Below are positions 48,184 through 57,144 of a stretch of 64,000 nt of DNA, one piece after another. Origin of the DNA: Roseateles_B sp041913905 (lineage in GTDB: Bacteria; Pseudomonadota; Gammaproteobacteria; Burkholderiales; Burkholderiaceae_C); assembly GCA_041913905.1 (NCBI GenBank), contig JAYSEK010000030.1:5526-69525 (forward strand). The letters run 5' to 3'. How positions within the stretch are numbered: the first letter of the stretch is position 1; the number at the start of each line of letters is the position of its first letter. The translations under genes were made by a program, and so were the position numbers. A model generated the notes under the pieces. It saw nothing but the letters and a program-made list of their open reading frames with translations, was not told the DNA's origin and did not search any database.

Positions 48184-51100
48184 GCGGCGCTGCCCGCCGG
48201 CAGACCCGGCGCACGGTACTTGCGCCAGAGTCCGACCAGCCCCCAGTAGGCAAAGATCGTCAGCGTCAGGAACCCGGCGATCAGCACGAGCAGCTCGCCG
48301 ACCGACAGCAGGACCGCGCCCACGATGCTCCATCGCGCACGGCGCTGGGGGAAACGCTCGATCAGGCCGATCTTGGTCAGCTCGATGCTGTCGTAGAAGC
48401 TCGGCACCACGAGCAGCGTCAGCAGCGTCGAGGTGATGGTGCCGCCGATGATGGCCACGGCCATGGGGCGATAGAACTCGCCGCCGTCGCCCACGCCGAT
48501 GGCCACCGGCAACATGCCGGCGATCAGTGCGAAGGTGGTCATCAGGATGGGACGCAGGCGCTTGCGACCGGCATGCATCAGCGCCTCTTCGCGATCCAGG
48601 CCTTGGGCTTCCTCCTGGCGCGCAGCGTCCAGCAGCAGGATGGCGTTCTTGGCCACCAGGCCCATCAGCATGATGATGCCGATGAAGCTCATCAGGTTCA
48701 GCGTGCCCTTGGTCAGCAGCAGCGCCACCACCACGCCGATCAGCGACAGCGGCAGCGACAGCATCACCCCCATGGGCGCGGTGAAGGAGCCCATCTGCAT
48801 CACGAGGATCAGGTACATCAGGCCCACGCCGCTGATCAGGGCGATGAACATGGCACCAAAGACCTCGTTCTGCGTTTCGGAGTCGCCGCCCAGCTCCAGA
48901 CCGAAGCCCGGCGGGAAGTCGATGGCCTTGGCGATCTTCAGCGCGTCGGCCGTCACCTCGCCCGGCGAGCGGTCATGGGCATTGGCCGACACCGTGATCG
49001 TGCGCTTGCCATTGGCATGCTCGATCTGCGCCGGGCCGCGACCCATGCGGATGCTCGCGATCTGCTCCAGCGGCACCATGCGGCCGGTGCCGGCCACGGG
49101 TACCGGCAGGCGCTCGATGTTGCTGAGGTCGACACGGTCCTGCGGATGCAGGCGCACGGCCACGTCGCGGGTTTCGCCCGTCGGGTCCACCCAGTCGCCC
49201 ACTTCGACGCCGGCGAAGGCCACGCGCAGTGCCTGGGCCGCGTCACCCACCGAGATGCCCAGCGAATTGGCCAGGCCGCGGTTGAGCTCGATCTGCAGTT
49301 CGTCCTGCGGCGCCTGCTCGGACAGGCCGACGTCGACCGCGCCCTTCACCTCGCGCAGCTTGGCGATGAAGTCATTGCTGATGTCCAGCAGGCGGCGCGC
49401 GTCCGTGCCGTAGAACTGGATCTGCACCGGCTTCTGGCCGCCGTTGTTGAGGTTGGACTGCACCGTGTACTCGGCGCCCACCAGCCTTTCGATCTTGCTG
49501 CGCAGATCGGATGCGATTTCTTCAGAGGAACGCTTGCGGTTCTTGGCCTTGCCCAGGTCCACGTAGATGGTGCCGCCCCCCACCTTGACGCGGCTGTTGG
49601 TGGCCACCGTTTCCGGGATGGTGCGGGCCAGGCTGGCCGCGGCCTCCAGCTTTAGCTTGGCGTATTCCAGATTGGCGCTGGCCGGCGTGCGCACATTGAC
49701 CATCAGCATGCCGGCGTCAGACGAAGGCAGGAAGGTCGTCCCCAGGAACTTGCCGGCCAGCACCACGGCGCCGATCAGGCTGGCCACGGCGAAGAAGGCC
49801 ATCCAGCGGCGGTGATGCAAGGCCCAGGCGATGACGCGGCCGTACCGGTCGGACTGGTGGTCGAACCACTGGTTGAAACGCTCCAGCACGCGACTGATGC
49901 CACGCCGAGGTGCATCGTGCGCATGCGGCGGATCACCCCAGAATGCCGACAGCATGGGGTCCAGCGTGAAGGAGATCAGCAGGCTCACCAGCACCGAGGC
50001 CACGACGGTCAGACCAAAGGGACGGAACCACTCGCCCGACACGCCTGGCATGAAGCCCACGGGGATGAACACGGCCACGATGGAGAAGGTCGTCGCCGCC
50101 ACCGCCAGGCCGATCTCGGCCGTGCCGTTGAGCGCCGCGGTGCGGCGGTCCGCGCCGCGTTCCATGTGCCGCACGATGTTCTCGCGCACCACGATGGCAT
50201 CGTCGATCAGCACACCGATGGCCAGCGAGAGACCCAGCAGGCTCATGAAGTTCAGCGTGAAGCCGCACAGCCAGACCGCGATGAAGGCGGCGATCACCGA
50301 GGTGGGCAGGCTCAGCGCCGTGATCAGGGTCGAGCGCCAGGAGTTCAGGAAGACGTAGACCACCGCAATGGTGAGCCCCGCGCCGAAGACCAGCGCATGG
50401 ACCACGTTGTTGAGGTTCTCCTGCGACTCCTTGCCCTCGTCGCGCGTCACTTCCAGCGTCGTGCCCTTGGGCAGGGTCGGGGCGATCTGCTCCACGAGCT
50501 TGCGCACCTCTTTGGCCACGGTCACGGTGGACGCGTCACGCGAGCGCGTCACGGCGATGCCCACATTGGGATGGCCGTTGCGCACGCTGAAGCTGTTGAG
50601 CTCGGCAAAGCCGTCCTCGATCTGCGCCAGCTGGCCCAGGCGGATGGATTCCTCGCCATTGCGCTTGACCACCACCTGCTGGAAGTCCGCGGGACGCTCG
50701 ATGCGGCCCTGCAGGCGGATGCTCTGGTCCTCCATGCCGCCGCGTACCTTGCCGACCGGCACCGAGATGTTCTGCGCCCGCAATGCGGTCACCACCTCAG
50801 TGACCGAGACATTGAACTCGCGCAGCTTCTCGGCGCGCAGCAGCACGCTCAGCTCACGGCGCAGCGCGCCGTTGACGTTGACCGTCGCGACGCCGTGGAT
50901 GGCGCGGAACTTGTCGGCCAGCTGGTCTTCAGCGATGTGGCTGATCTGCGCGTGGCTTTGCGTGGTCGAGGAGAGCGAGACCTGCATCACCGGCTCTGCG
51001 GACACGTCAAAACGCTGCAGCACGGGCTCGCGCATTTCCACCGGCAGCTTGTAGCGCACCGTGGCAATGGCGTTGCGGACGTCGTCCGCCGCCTCGATCA

Positions 51101-51401
51101 GGTTCTTGCTGAAGTTGAAGATCAGCTGGAACTCGGCCGCACCTTCACGCGAGGTCGAATAGACCTTGCGCACGCCGGAGAGGCCCTGCAGCGACTTCTC
51201 GATGCGGTTGACCACCTCGCGCTCCACCGTGTCCGGCGAGGCGCCGGGGTAGGCGATGCTCAGGAAGAGCATGGGCTCCTGCACGTCGGGGATGGAGTTG
51301 ACGCGCAGCTTGTTCAGCGCCATCAGGCCCAAGGCCATCAGCGAGATGATCACGACGATGGTCGCGATCGGCTTCTTGATGCTGAAGTTGGAAAGGAACA
51401 T
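48180..51401 (-). CDS. RND efflux permease (AcrB-like), second system
   Basis: 1073 residues. N terminus MFLSNFSIKKPIATIVVIISLMALGL and proton-relay helix GVLIDDAIVVRENIVRH; twelve membrane helices expected. It forms a pair with the lipoprotein adaptor gene 3 bases upstream. Distinct from the first RND pair, since the N-terminal regions share the fold but not close sequence. Stop codon overlaps that of the convergent FAD oxidase gene. Confidence 0.95.
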   Translation of the reverse strand: MFLSNFSIKKPIATIVVIISLMALGLMALNKLRVNSIPDVQEPMLFLSIAYPGASPDTVEREVVNRIEKSLQGLSGVRKVYSTSREGAAEFQLIFNFSKNLIEAADDVRNAIATVRYKLPVEMREPVLQRFDVSAEPVMQVSLSSTTQSHAQISHIAEDQLADKFRAIHGVATVNVNGALRRELSVLLRAEKLREFNVSVTEVVTALRAQNISVPVGKVRGGMEDQSIRLQGRIERPADFQQVVVKRNGEESIRLGQLAQIEDGFAELNSFSVRNGHPNVGIAVTRSRDASTVTVAKEVRKLVEQIAPTLPKGTTLEVTRDEGKESQENLNNVVHALVFGAGLTIAVVYVFLNSWRSTLITALSLPTSVIAAFIAVWLCGFTLNFMSLLGLSLAIGVLIDDAIVVRENIVRHMERGADRRTAALNGTAEIGLAVAATTFSIVAVFIPVGFMPGVSGEWFRPFGLTVVASVLVSLLISFTLDPMLSAFWGDPPHAHDAPRRGISRVLERFNQWFDHQSDRYGRVIAWALHHRRWMAFFAVASLIGAVVLAGKFLGTTFLPSSDAGMLMVNVRTPASANLEYAKLKLEAAASLARTIPETVATNSRVKVGGGTIYVDLGKAKNRKRSSEEIASDLRSKIERLVGAEYTVQSNLNNGGQKPVQIQFYGTDARRLLDISNDFIAKLREVKGAVDVGLSEQAPQDELQIELNRGLANSLGISVGDAAQALRVAFAGVEVGDWVDPTGETRDVAVRLHPQDRVDLSNIERLPVPVAGTGRMVPLEQIASIRMGRGPAQIEHANGKRTITVSANAHDRSPGEVTADALKIAKAIDFPPGFGLELGGDSETQNEVFGAMFIALISGVGLMYLILVMQMGSFTAPMGVMLSLPLSLIGVVVALLLTKGTLNLMSFIGIIMLMGLVAKNAILLLDAARQEEAQGLDREEALMHAGRKRLRPILMTTFALIAGMLPVAIGVGDGGEFYRPMAVAIIGGTITSTLLTLLVVPSFYDSIELTKIGLIERFPQRRARWSIVGAVLLSVGELLVLIAGFLTLTIFAYWGLVGLWRKYRAPGLPAGSAA

Positions 51402-51404
51402 CGA

Positions 51405-52550
51405 TCAGCCCCCCGCCACCGTTGAAGCGGCCGGCGCCTTGCTCATTTCCACTGCCTGGCCGTCCTTGAGCGTGGTGGAGGGCTTGCGCAGCACGCTGTC
51501 GCCCTTGCTGAGGCCGCTGAGCACGGCGATCTGGCCGGTACGCGTGTCGCGATCGCCCAGTTTCAGCGCCACCTTGGAGAGCTTGCCATCCTTGACGCGC
51601 CAGGCATGGGCCTGGTCACCACTGCGCACGATGGCGGCATCCTCCAGCATCAGTGCCTGCGAGGAACGGGCCTCGACGTTGCCTTCCGCATAGAGCCCGG
51701 CCGCTTGCGGCCGCTCGCCATCGCCCAGGTCCACCAGAACCTCGACCTGGCGCGTGGTGGCGTTGGCGGCGACGTCAATGCGCTTGATCCTGCCGTGGAA
51801 CTGGGTGCTGCCGTAGCCGTTCACGCGGAAATGAACACCCTGCCCCAGCTTGAGTTCCGGCAACTTGTCGGCGGAGACCAGGCCTTCAAAGCGCAGGCTG
51901 CGCGGGTCGATCACCTTGAGCAGTTCCTTGCCCATCTGCGCCGTGTCGCCGGGCGACACCTTGCGCTCGCTGACCACGCCGTCGAAGGGGGCGCGGACCT
52001 CGGTGCGCTGCAGCTGCTGCCGCGCTGTGACCACGCGGGCCCGGGCGGCGACCAGGTCGCTCTGGGCGTTGTTGCGGCGCATCTCGGCGTCCTCCAGGCC
52101 TTGCATGGAGGTCATGCCCTGGGCCTGCAGCGTCTTCTGGCGCTGCAGCTGGCGCTCGGCCTGCTCAAAACTCTGAGCGGACGCCCGCGCCGCCTCTTCG
52201 GCCGATGCCAGGCTGTCGCGGATGGCGGTGTCGTCCAGCCGCACCAGCAGATCGCCCTTGCGCACGGCTTCGCCGTTTTCCTTCAGCACCTGCAGCACCA
52301 CGGCGGACACCTCGGCGCGCAGGTCGGCGCGGCGCTCGGGCTGGATAGAGCCGGTGATCACGGGCCCGGAGGCCTGCTCGCTGAGGCCCAGTTCGCGCAA
52401 GTCTTCCTTGGCGAGCAGCAGCGGTGCCGCCGCGGTTTGCGACGCGGCCTCCGCATGGGGGCCCTTGCCGCAAGCACTCAGCGCAGCGGCGGAAACGAGC
52501 AGCAGCGCCAGGCCATAGCCCGGCAGAGAGGGGTGTTGCTTCTTGGTCAT
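51405..52550 (-). CDS. RND efflux adaptor lipoprotein (membrane fusion protein), second system
   Basis: 381 residues. Lipoprotein signal with lipobox LSAC, Cys27 being the lipidated residue; then adaptor domains (LRAEVSAVVLQVLKENGEAVRKGDLL, a coiled-coil at about 115-185, VRAPFDGVVSERKVSPGDTA). A lipid anchor rather than a membrane helix distinguishes it from the first adaptor. Its ribosome site is weak. An 18-bp palindrome 86 bases upstream may be an operator. Confidence 0.93.
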   Translation of the reverse strand: MTKKQHPSLPGYGLALLLVSAAALSACGKGPHAEAASQTAAAPLLLAKEDLRELGLSEQASGPVITGSIQPERRADLRAEVSAVVLQVLKENGEAVRKGDLLVRLDDTAIRDSLASAEEAARASAQSFEQAERQLQRQKTLQAQGMTSMQGLEDAEMRRNNAQSDLVAARARVVTARQQLQRTEVRAPFDGVVSERKVSPGDTAQMGKELLKVIDPRSLRFEGLVSADKLPELKLGQGVHFRVNGYGSTQFHGRIKRIDVAANATTRQVEVLVDLGDGERPQAAGLYAEGNVEARSSQALMLEDAAIVRSGDQAHAWRVKDGKLSKVALKLGDRDTRTGQIAVLSGLSKGDSVLRKPSTTLKDGQAVEMSKAPAASTVAGG

Positions 52551-52635
52551 GATGGCTTGCGGAAGATCAATCGCCGGAGCATAGGCCCGGTCTCGGGTAC
52601 ATCCGCTGGTCATGGTGCACCAGCAATGGACCAAG

Positions 52636-52653
52636 CGTCGCAACATTGCGACG
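52636..52653. promoter_or_regulatory. 18-bp palindromic operator candidate upstream of the second RND operon
   Basis: CGTCGCAA-CA-TTGCGACG: perfect 8-bp arms with a 2-bp centre, too tight for a hairpin but typical of TetR- or MarR-type operators. No regulator gene is adjacent. Confidence 0.55.
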
Positions 52654-52708
52654 AACGGCATGCGTTGCGTCCCCTCCGGCATGGCTGAGGCGGCGAATGG
52701 ACCGTCGC

Positions 52709-53209
52709 TCAGTGCAGCTTGTCGCCTGCGTCCTCAGGCAGGAGCAGGGGCATCAGCGCGATGCCCTCGTCCAGCAGCTCCCGGACTTCATCCGGTCGGC
52801 TGCGTCCGCGTATCGCACGGTCCTCGGCGTCGCCGTAGTGGATGCGTCGCGCCTCCTCGGCGAAGCGCTCGCCGACGTCCTCGCTTTGACGGGCCAGAGC
52901 GCGCGAAATCTGCAGCCACTGGGTCTGCAAGGCCTGAACCGCATCGGCAAGCGCTGACTCATCATGGCCGCCATTGCGAGGGCTGTCAGCAGCCGGGCTG
53001 GGCGCAGGCGATGCGGCACCCGATGTCGCACATTCACGCAGGTGAGACACATTCAGCCGGGGCGCGCTGGGGCGCCGCTCCACCTTGGCGGACCCGCACA
53101 AAGGGCAGATGAGCAGGCCGCGCGCCTGCTGTTCACGGCAATCGTCGGCCGAGGTGAACCAGCCTTCAAAGGCATGGCTCGCTTCGCAGGCCAGATTCAG
53201 AACCAACAT
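52709..53209 (-). CDS. DUF1178 family protein (zinc-ribbon-like)
   Basis: 166 residues. N-terminal cysteines C8, C24 and the CPLC pair C35/C38 (ICPLCGSAKVERRPSAPRLN) are the family's likely metal site; the C-terminal half (IHYGDAEDRAIRGRS) is conserved. Function unknown. It lies 18 bases downstream of the Nudix gene, in the tail of the nuo transcript. Confidence 0.92.
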   Translation of the reverse strand: MLVLNLACEASHAFEGWFTSADDCREQQARGLLICPLCGSAKVERRPSAPRLNVSHLRECATSGAASPAPSPAADSPRNGGHDESALADAVQALQTQWLQISRALARQSEDVGERFAEEARRIHYGDAEDRAIRGRSRPDEVRELLDEGIALMPLLLPEDAGDKLH

Positions 53210-53227
53210 AAGCCAATGATAGGCGGC

Positions 53228-53842
53228 TCAGGCGCCGGCCGCCTGCCAGTCCAGCGCCCAGCCCCCCTGGCGCCAGCGGTGCAGCCAGAGCAGGCCGATG
53301 AGGGTCTTGGCGTCCGTGACGACGCCCTGGCGGCAAGCCTCGTCCAGTGCCTCGACCGTCATGGCGAGGCACTCGACGAACTCACCAGCGTCCAGCTCGG
53401 CCTGCCCTTGGACGAGACCGCGGGCGAAGAAGATGTGGATGCCTTCGTCGGAATAGGCGATGGCGTTGTGAAGCACGCCGGCATAGGCCCATTCGCCGGC
53501 GCGGTAGCCGGTCTCCTCGCGCAGCTCGCGCACGGCGCAGGCCAGCGGGCTTTCATGCGGGTCCAGCTTGCCGGCGGGGAACTCCAGCATCACCCGGCCC
53601 AGCGGATAGCGGTACTGGCGCTCCAGCAGCAGACGGCCGTCATCCAGCAGCGGGATGACCATCACGGCGCCGGGATGGCGGATGTACTCGCGGAAAGCCT
53701 CGCGGCCATCGGGCAGGCGCACGGTGTCGCGCTGGACCTTGAGGAGGCCGCCCTGGTAGACCTCGCGGCCCTCCAGACGGTGCTCGCGCAGGCCGGCGTC
53801 CGGATCGGCGCCCTGCCCTGCCCCTTGTTCCTCAGGATTCAT
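53228..53842 (-). CDS. Nudix hydrolase, probably ADP-ribose pyrophosphatase
   Basis: 204 residues. Complete Nudix box at 91-113: G91-x5-E97-x7-R105-E-L-R-E-E110-T-G112. The preceding FPAGKLDPHESP matches ADP-sugar hydrolases. Its start overlaps the end of the DUF2818 gene by 11 bases, so it is coupled to the nuo operon. It may recycle ADP-ribose derived from NAD, a reasonable companion for complex I, but this is inference. Confidence 0.93.
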   Translation of the reverse strand: MNPEEQGAGQGADPDAGLREHRLEGREVYQGGLLKVQRDTVRLPDGREAFREYIRHPGAVMVIPLLDDGRLLLERQYRYPLGRVMLEFPAGKLDPHESPLACAVRELREETGYRAGEWAYAGVLHNAIAYSDEGIHIFFARGLVQGQAELDAGEFVECLAMTVEALDEACRQGVVTDAKTLIGLLWLHRWRQGGWALDWQAAGA

Positions 53843-54140
53843 CGCGATGCCGCTTGAGGTAGCGCCACACGAAACCCGGGAAGGCCAGGGTCAGGAACAG
53901 GCAGCTGGAGGCGGCGTAGAACTCCCAGCCCTGCGCCTGGCGCTGACCCACGCGCGACTCCAGGCCAAAGCCCACGGCCAGCGTCAGCAAGGCCATCAGC
54001 AGCAGCTCCAGCAGGCGCAACCATCCCGATTTCAGCGGGTCGTGACGCCCAAGGAGCAGGACACGCTGGCTGAGGAAGGGTGCGTTGGCCGCCAGCACGG
54101 CGACCAGCAGCACCAGCCAGGCGGCAGCGGATTGATTCAC
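53832..54140 (-). CDS. DUF2818 small membrane protein
   Basis: 102 residues, with about three membrane segments (AWLVLLVAVLAANAPFL, LELLLMALLTLAVGFGL, CLFLTLAFPGFVWRY). It sits just after nuoN as is usual in betaproteobacteria, which suggests an accessory role with complex I. Its function is not known to me. Confidence 0.88.
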   Translation of the reverse strand: MNQSAAAWLVLLVAVLAANAPFLSQRVLLLGRHDPLKSGWLRLLELLLMALLTLAVGFGLESRVGQRQAQGWEFYAASSCLFLTLAFPGFVWRYLKRHRDES

Positions 54141-54156
54141 GGGCGGGCGATCAGCT

Positions 54157-55635
54157 TCAGTTGGCCAGGGTCTGGACGGCCACCGTGCACAGGGTCAGCA
54201 GACCGCTGGGCATCAGGCCGAAGGCCAGCACCGCCACGCCGTTGAGGGACATGACCAGACGCGCATCCGCCGGGGCGCTGAGTGCGCCACGCTCGGTGGG
54301 CTCGTCGAAGAACATGACCTTGATGACGCGCAGGTAGTAGAAGGCGCCGATCAGCGACAGCAGCACGGCACCGATGGCCAGCTTGATGTACAGCGGATCG
54401 TTGGTCGCGACCATCGCCTGCAGCACGGCCAGCTTGGCATAGAAGCCAGCGGTCGGCGGGATGCCGGCCAGCGAGAACATGAAGATGGTCATCACCAGCG
54501 CATACCAGGGGCTGCGCTTGGCCAGGCCGGCGAAGTCGGCGATCTGCTCGGCTTCATGCCCCTGGCGTGCCAGCAGCATGATCAGGCCGAAGGTGCCCAG
54601 CGTGGTCAGCACATAGGTGATCACGTAGAACAGCGCCGAGCTGTAGGCGTTGCCGGCCGACAGCGTGTTGCCGTTGACCACGCCCGAGGCCAGGCCCAGC
54701 AGCATGAAGCCCATCTGCGCGATGGTCGAATAGGCGAGCATGCGCTTGAGGTTGCTCTGGGCAATGGCCGCCAGGTTGCCGATGACCAGCGACACCACGG
54801 CCAGCACCAGCAGCATCTGCTGCCAATCGGTGGCCAAGCTAAGCATGCCGTCCACCAGCAGGCGGATGGCGATGCCGAAGGCGGCCAGCTTGGGGGCGCC
54901 GCCGATCAGCAGCGTCGCGGCCGTGGGCGCGCCCTGGTAGACGTCCGGCACCCACATGTGGAACGGTGCAGCGCCCAGCTTGAAGGCCAGGCCGGCGACG
55001 ATGAACACCACGCCGAAGACCAACACCGAGGGGTTGGGCGCACCGCTGGCGATCACCTGGAACACCGTCGGGATGGTCAGCGAGCCGGTGGCGCCATACA
55101 TCATGGACATGCCATAGAGCAGGAAGCCGCTGGCCAGCGCGCCCAGCACGAAGTACTTCATCGCGGCTTCGGTCGAGACGGCATGGTCGCGGCGCAGCGC
55201 CACCAGCGCATACAGCGACAGGCTCATCAGCTCCAGGCCGAGGTAGATGACCAGGAAGTTGTTGGCCGAGACCATGATGCTCACGCCCAGGTAGGCCAGC
55301 AGGCTCAGCGTGAAGAGCTCGCCCTTGAGCATCTCGCGCGGCGCTGCATAGGGCCGGGCATAGACCAGGGTGACCATCACCGCGATGCCGGAGACGGCCG
55401 CCAGCAGGTGGCTCATCGGATCCACCACCACCATGCCCTGCATGGCGTAGACCTCGGCGCCGCCGAAGAAGGCGTTGAAGTGCAGCAGGGAGACCACGGC
55501 CAGCGTCAGCTGGGTCAACCAGTAGGTGGGCGCACGGCGCTCATCCTTGACGAAGAGATCGACCAGGGCCACCACGCAGGAGAGTCCCAGCAGCAGGATC
55601 TCCGGGGTCACCGCATTCCAGTTCATGTCATTCAT
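54157..55635 (-). CDS. nuoN: NADH-quinone oxidoreductase subunit N
   Basis: 492 residues, about fourteen membrane helices, antiporter-like proton-pumping subunit. Family segments such as YLGLELMSLSLYALVAL and YSTIAQMGFMLLGLASG are clear. Last core nuo gene of the operon. Confidence 0.97.
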   Translation of the reverse strand: MNDMNWNAVTPEILLLGLSCVVALVDLFVKDERRAPTYWLTQLTLAVVSLLHFNAFFGGAEVYAMQGMVVVDPMSHLLAAVSGIAVMVTLVYARPYAAPREMLKGELFTLSLLAYLGVSIMVSANNFLVIYLGLELMSLSLYALVALRRDHAVSTEAAMKYFVLGALASGFLLYGMSMMYGATGSLTIPTVFQVIASGAPNPSVLVFGVVFIVAGLAFKLGAAPFHMWVPDVYQGAPTAATLLIGGAPKLAAFGIAIRLLVDGMLSLATDWQQMLLVLAVVSLVIGNLAAIAQSNLKRMLAYSTIAQMGFMLLGLASGVVNGNTLSAGNAYSSALFYVITYVLTTLGTFGLIMLLARQGHEAEQIADFAGLAKRSPWYALVMTIFMFSLAGIPPTAGFYAKLAVLQAMVATNDPLYIKLAIGAVLLSLIGAFYYLRVIKVMFFDEPTERGALSAPADARLVMSLNGVAVLAFGLMPSGLLTLCTVAVQTLAN

Positions 55636-55650
55636 TTTTCAGCGGCCCTC

Positions 55651-57123
55651 TTAGTGCAGCTTGGGAGTTGCCACATGCTTCAGCAACTCGGTGACCGAGG
55701 CATGCATCACGTCGGTGAAGGGCTTGGGGTAGACGCCCATCCACAGCACCGCCACGGCCAGCACGGCCATCATCAAGAACTCGCGGCTGTTGAGATCGGT
55801 GAGCTCGCGCACGTTGTCATTGGTGACGGCGCCGAAGTAGACGCGCTTGTACATCCACAGCGTGTAGGCCGCGCCGAAGACCAGGGCCGTGGCCGCGATG
55901 GCGCCCAGCCAGAAGCTGTACTTCACGGTGCCGAGGATCACCATCCACTCGCCAACGAAGCCGCCGGTGGCCGGCAGGCCGCAGTTGGCCATCGCGAACA
56001 GCAGGGCGAAGGCCGCGAACTTGGGCATGGTGTTGACCACGCCGCCGTAGGCCGCGATCTCACGCGAATGCACGCGGTCGTAGAGCACGCCGATCGAGAG
56101 GAACATCGCGCCCGAGACAAAGCCGTGCGAGATCATCTGCACGATCGCGCCGGAGACGCCCAGTTCGTTGAAGATGAAGAAGCCCAGGGTCACGAAACCC
56201 ATGTGCGCGATGGACGAGTAGGCCACCAGCTTCTTCATGTCCTTCTGCACCAGGGCGACGAGGCCGATGTAGACCACGGCGATCAGCGACAGCGCGATGA
56301 TGAACCAGGCGTACTCATGCGCGGCATCGGGAGCGATGGGCAGCGAGAAACGCAGGAAACCATAGGCGCCCAGCTTCAGCATGATGGCGGCCAGCACCAC
56401 GGAACCGCCGGTGGGCGCTTCCACGTGGGCGTCCGGCAGCCAGGTGTGCACCGGCCACATCGGCACCTTCACCGAGAAGGCGGCAAAGAAGGCAAAGAAC
56501 AGCAGGGTCTGCGCGTCCATCGGCAGGGGCAGCTTGTGCCAGGCCTGGATGTCGAAGCTGCCGCCGCTCTTCAGGTACAGGTACAGCAGCGCGATCAGCA
56601 TCAGCAGCGAGCCGGCCAGCGTGTACAGGAAGAACTTGAAGGCGGCATACACGCGACGCGGACCGCCCCAGACACCGATGATGATGTACATCGGGATCAG
56701 CGTGGCCTCGAAGAACACGTAGAACAGCATGCCGTCCAGGGCCGAGAACACGCCGACCATCAGGCCGGACAGCACCAGGAAGGCGCCCATGTACTGGTTG
56801 ACGCGGCTCTCGATCACCTCCCAGGCCGCCAGCACCACGATGATGGTGATGAAGGCCGTGAGCGGCACGAACCACATGGAGATGCCATCCACGCCCAGGT
56901 GGTAGTGGATGTTGAAACGCTCGATCCAGTAGTAGTTCTCGACGAACTGCATCGCCGCCGTATCGAGCTTGAAGCCGGTGATGAGCGGCAGCGTGACGGC
57001 AAAGCTCGCGATGGAGGCCACGAGGGCCAGCCAGCGCACGGTCTTGGCCTGGTCGTCGCGGCCCAGGGCCAGCAGGATGAGACCGCTGACGATGGGCAGC
57101 CAGATGGAAAGACTCAGCAACAT
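55651..57123 (-). CDS. nuoM: NADH-quinone oxidoreductase subunit M
   Basis: 490 residues, antiporter-like membrane subunit. FHYHLGVDGISMWFVPLTAF-type start region and WLPDAHVEAPTGGSVVLAAIMLKLGAYGFLRF (with the pump-site lysine) match NuoM. Fifteen bases upstream of nuoN. Confidence 0.97.
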   Translation of the reverse strand: MLLSLSIWLPIVSGLILLALGRDDQAKTVRWLALVASIASFAVTLPLITGFKLDTAAMQFVENYYWIERFNIHYHLGVDGISMWFVPLTAFITIIVVLAAWEVIESRVNQYMGAFLVLSGLMVGVFSALDGMLFYVFFEATLIPMYIIIGVWGGPRRVYAAFKFFLYTLAGSLLMLIALLYLYLKSGGSFDIQAWHKLPLPMDAQTLLFFAFFAAFSVKVPMWPVHTWLPDAHVEAPTGGSVVLAAIMLKLGAYGFLRFSLPIAPDAAHEYAWFIIALSLIAVVYIGLVALVQKDMKKLVAYSSIAHMGFVTLGFFIFNELGVSGAIVQMISHGFVSGAMFLSIGVLYDRVHSREIAAYGGVVNTMPKFAAFALLFAMANCGLPATGGFVGEWMVILGTVKYSFWLGAIAATALVFGAAYTLWMYKRVYFGAVTNDNVRELTDLNSREFLMMAVLAVAVLWMGVYPKPFTDVMHASVTELLKHVATPKLH

Positions 57124-57144
57124 TCTTTTTCTCCGTCTCCGTGC

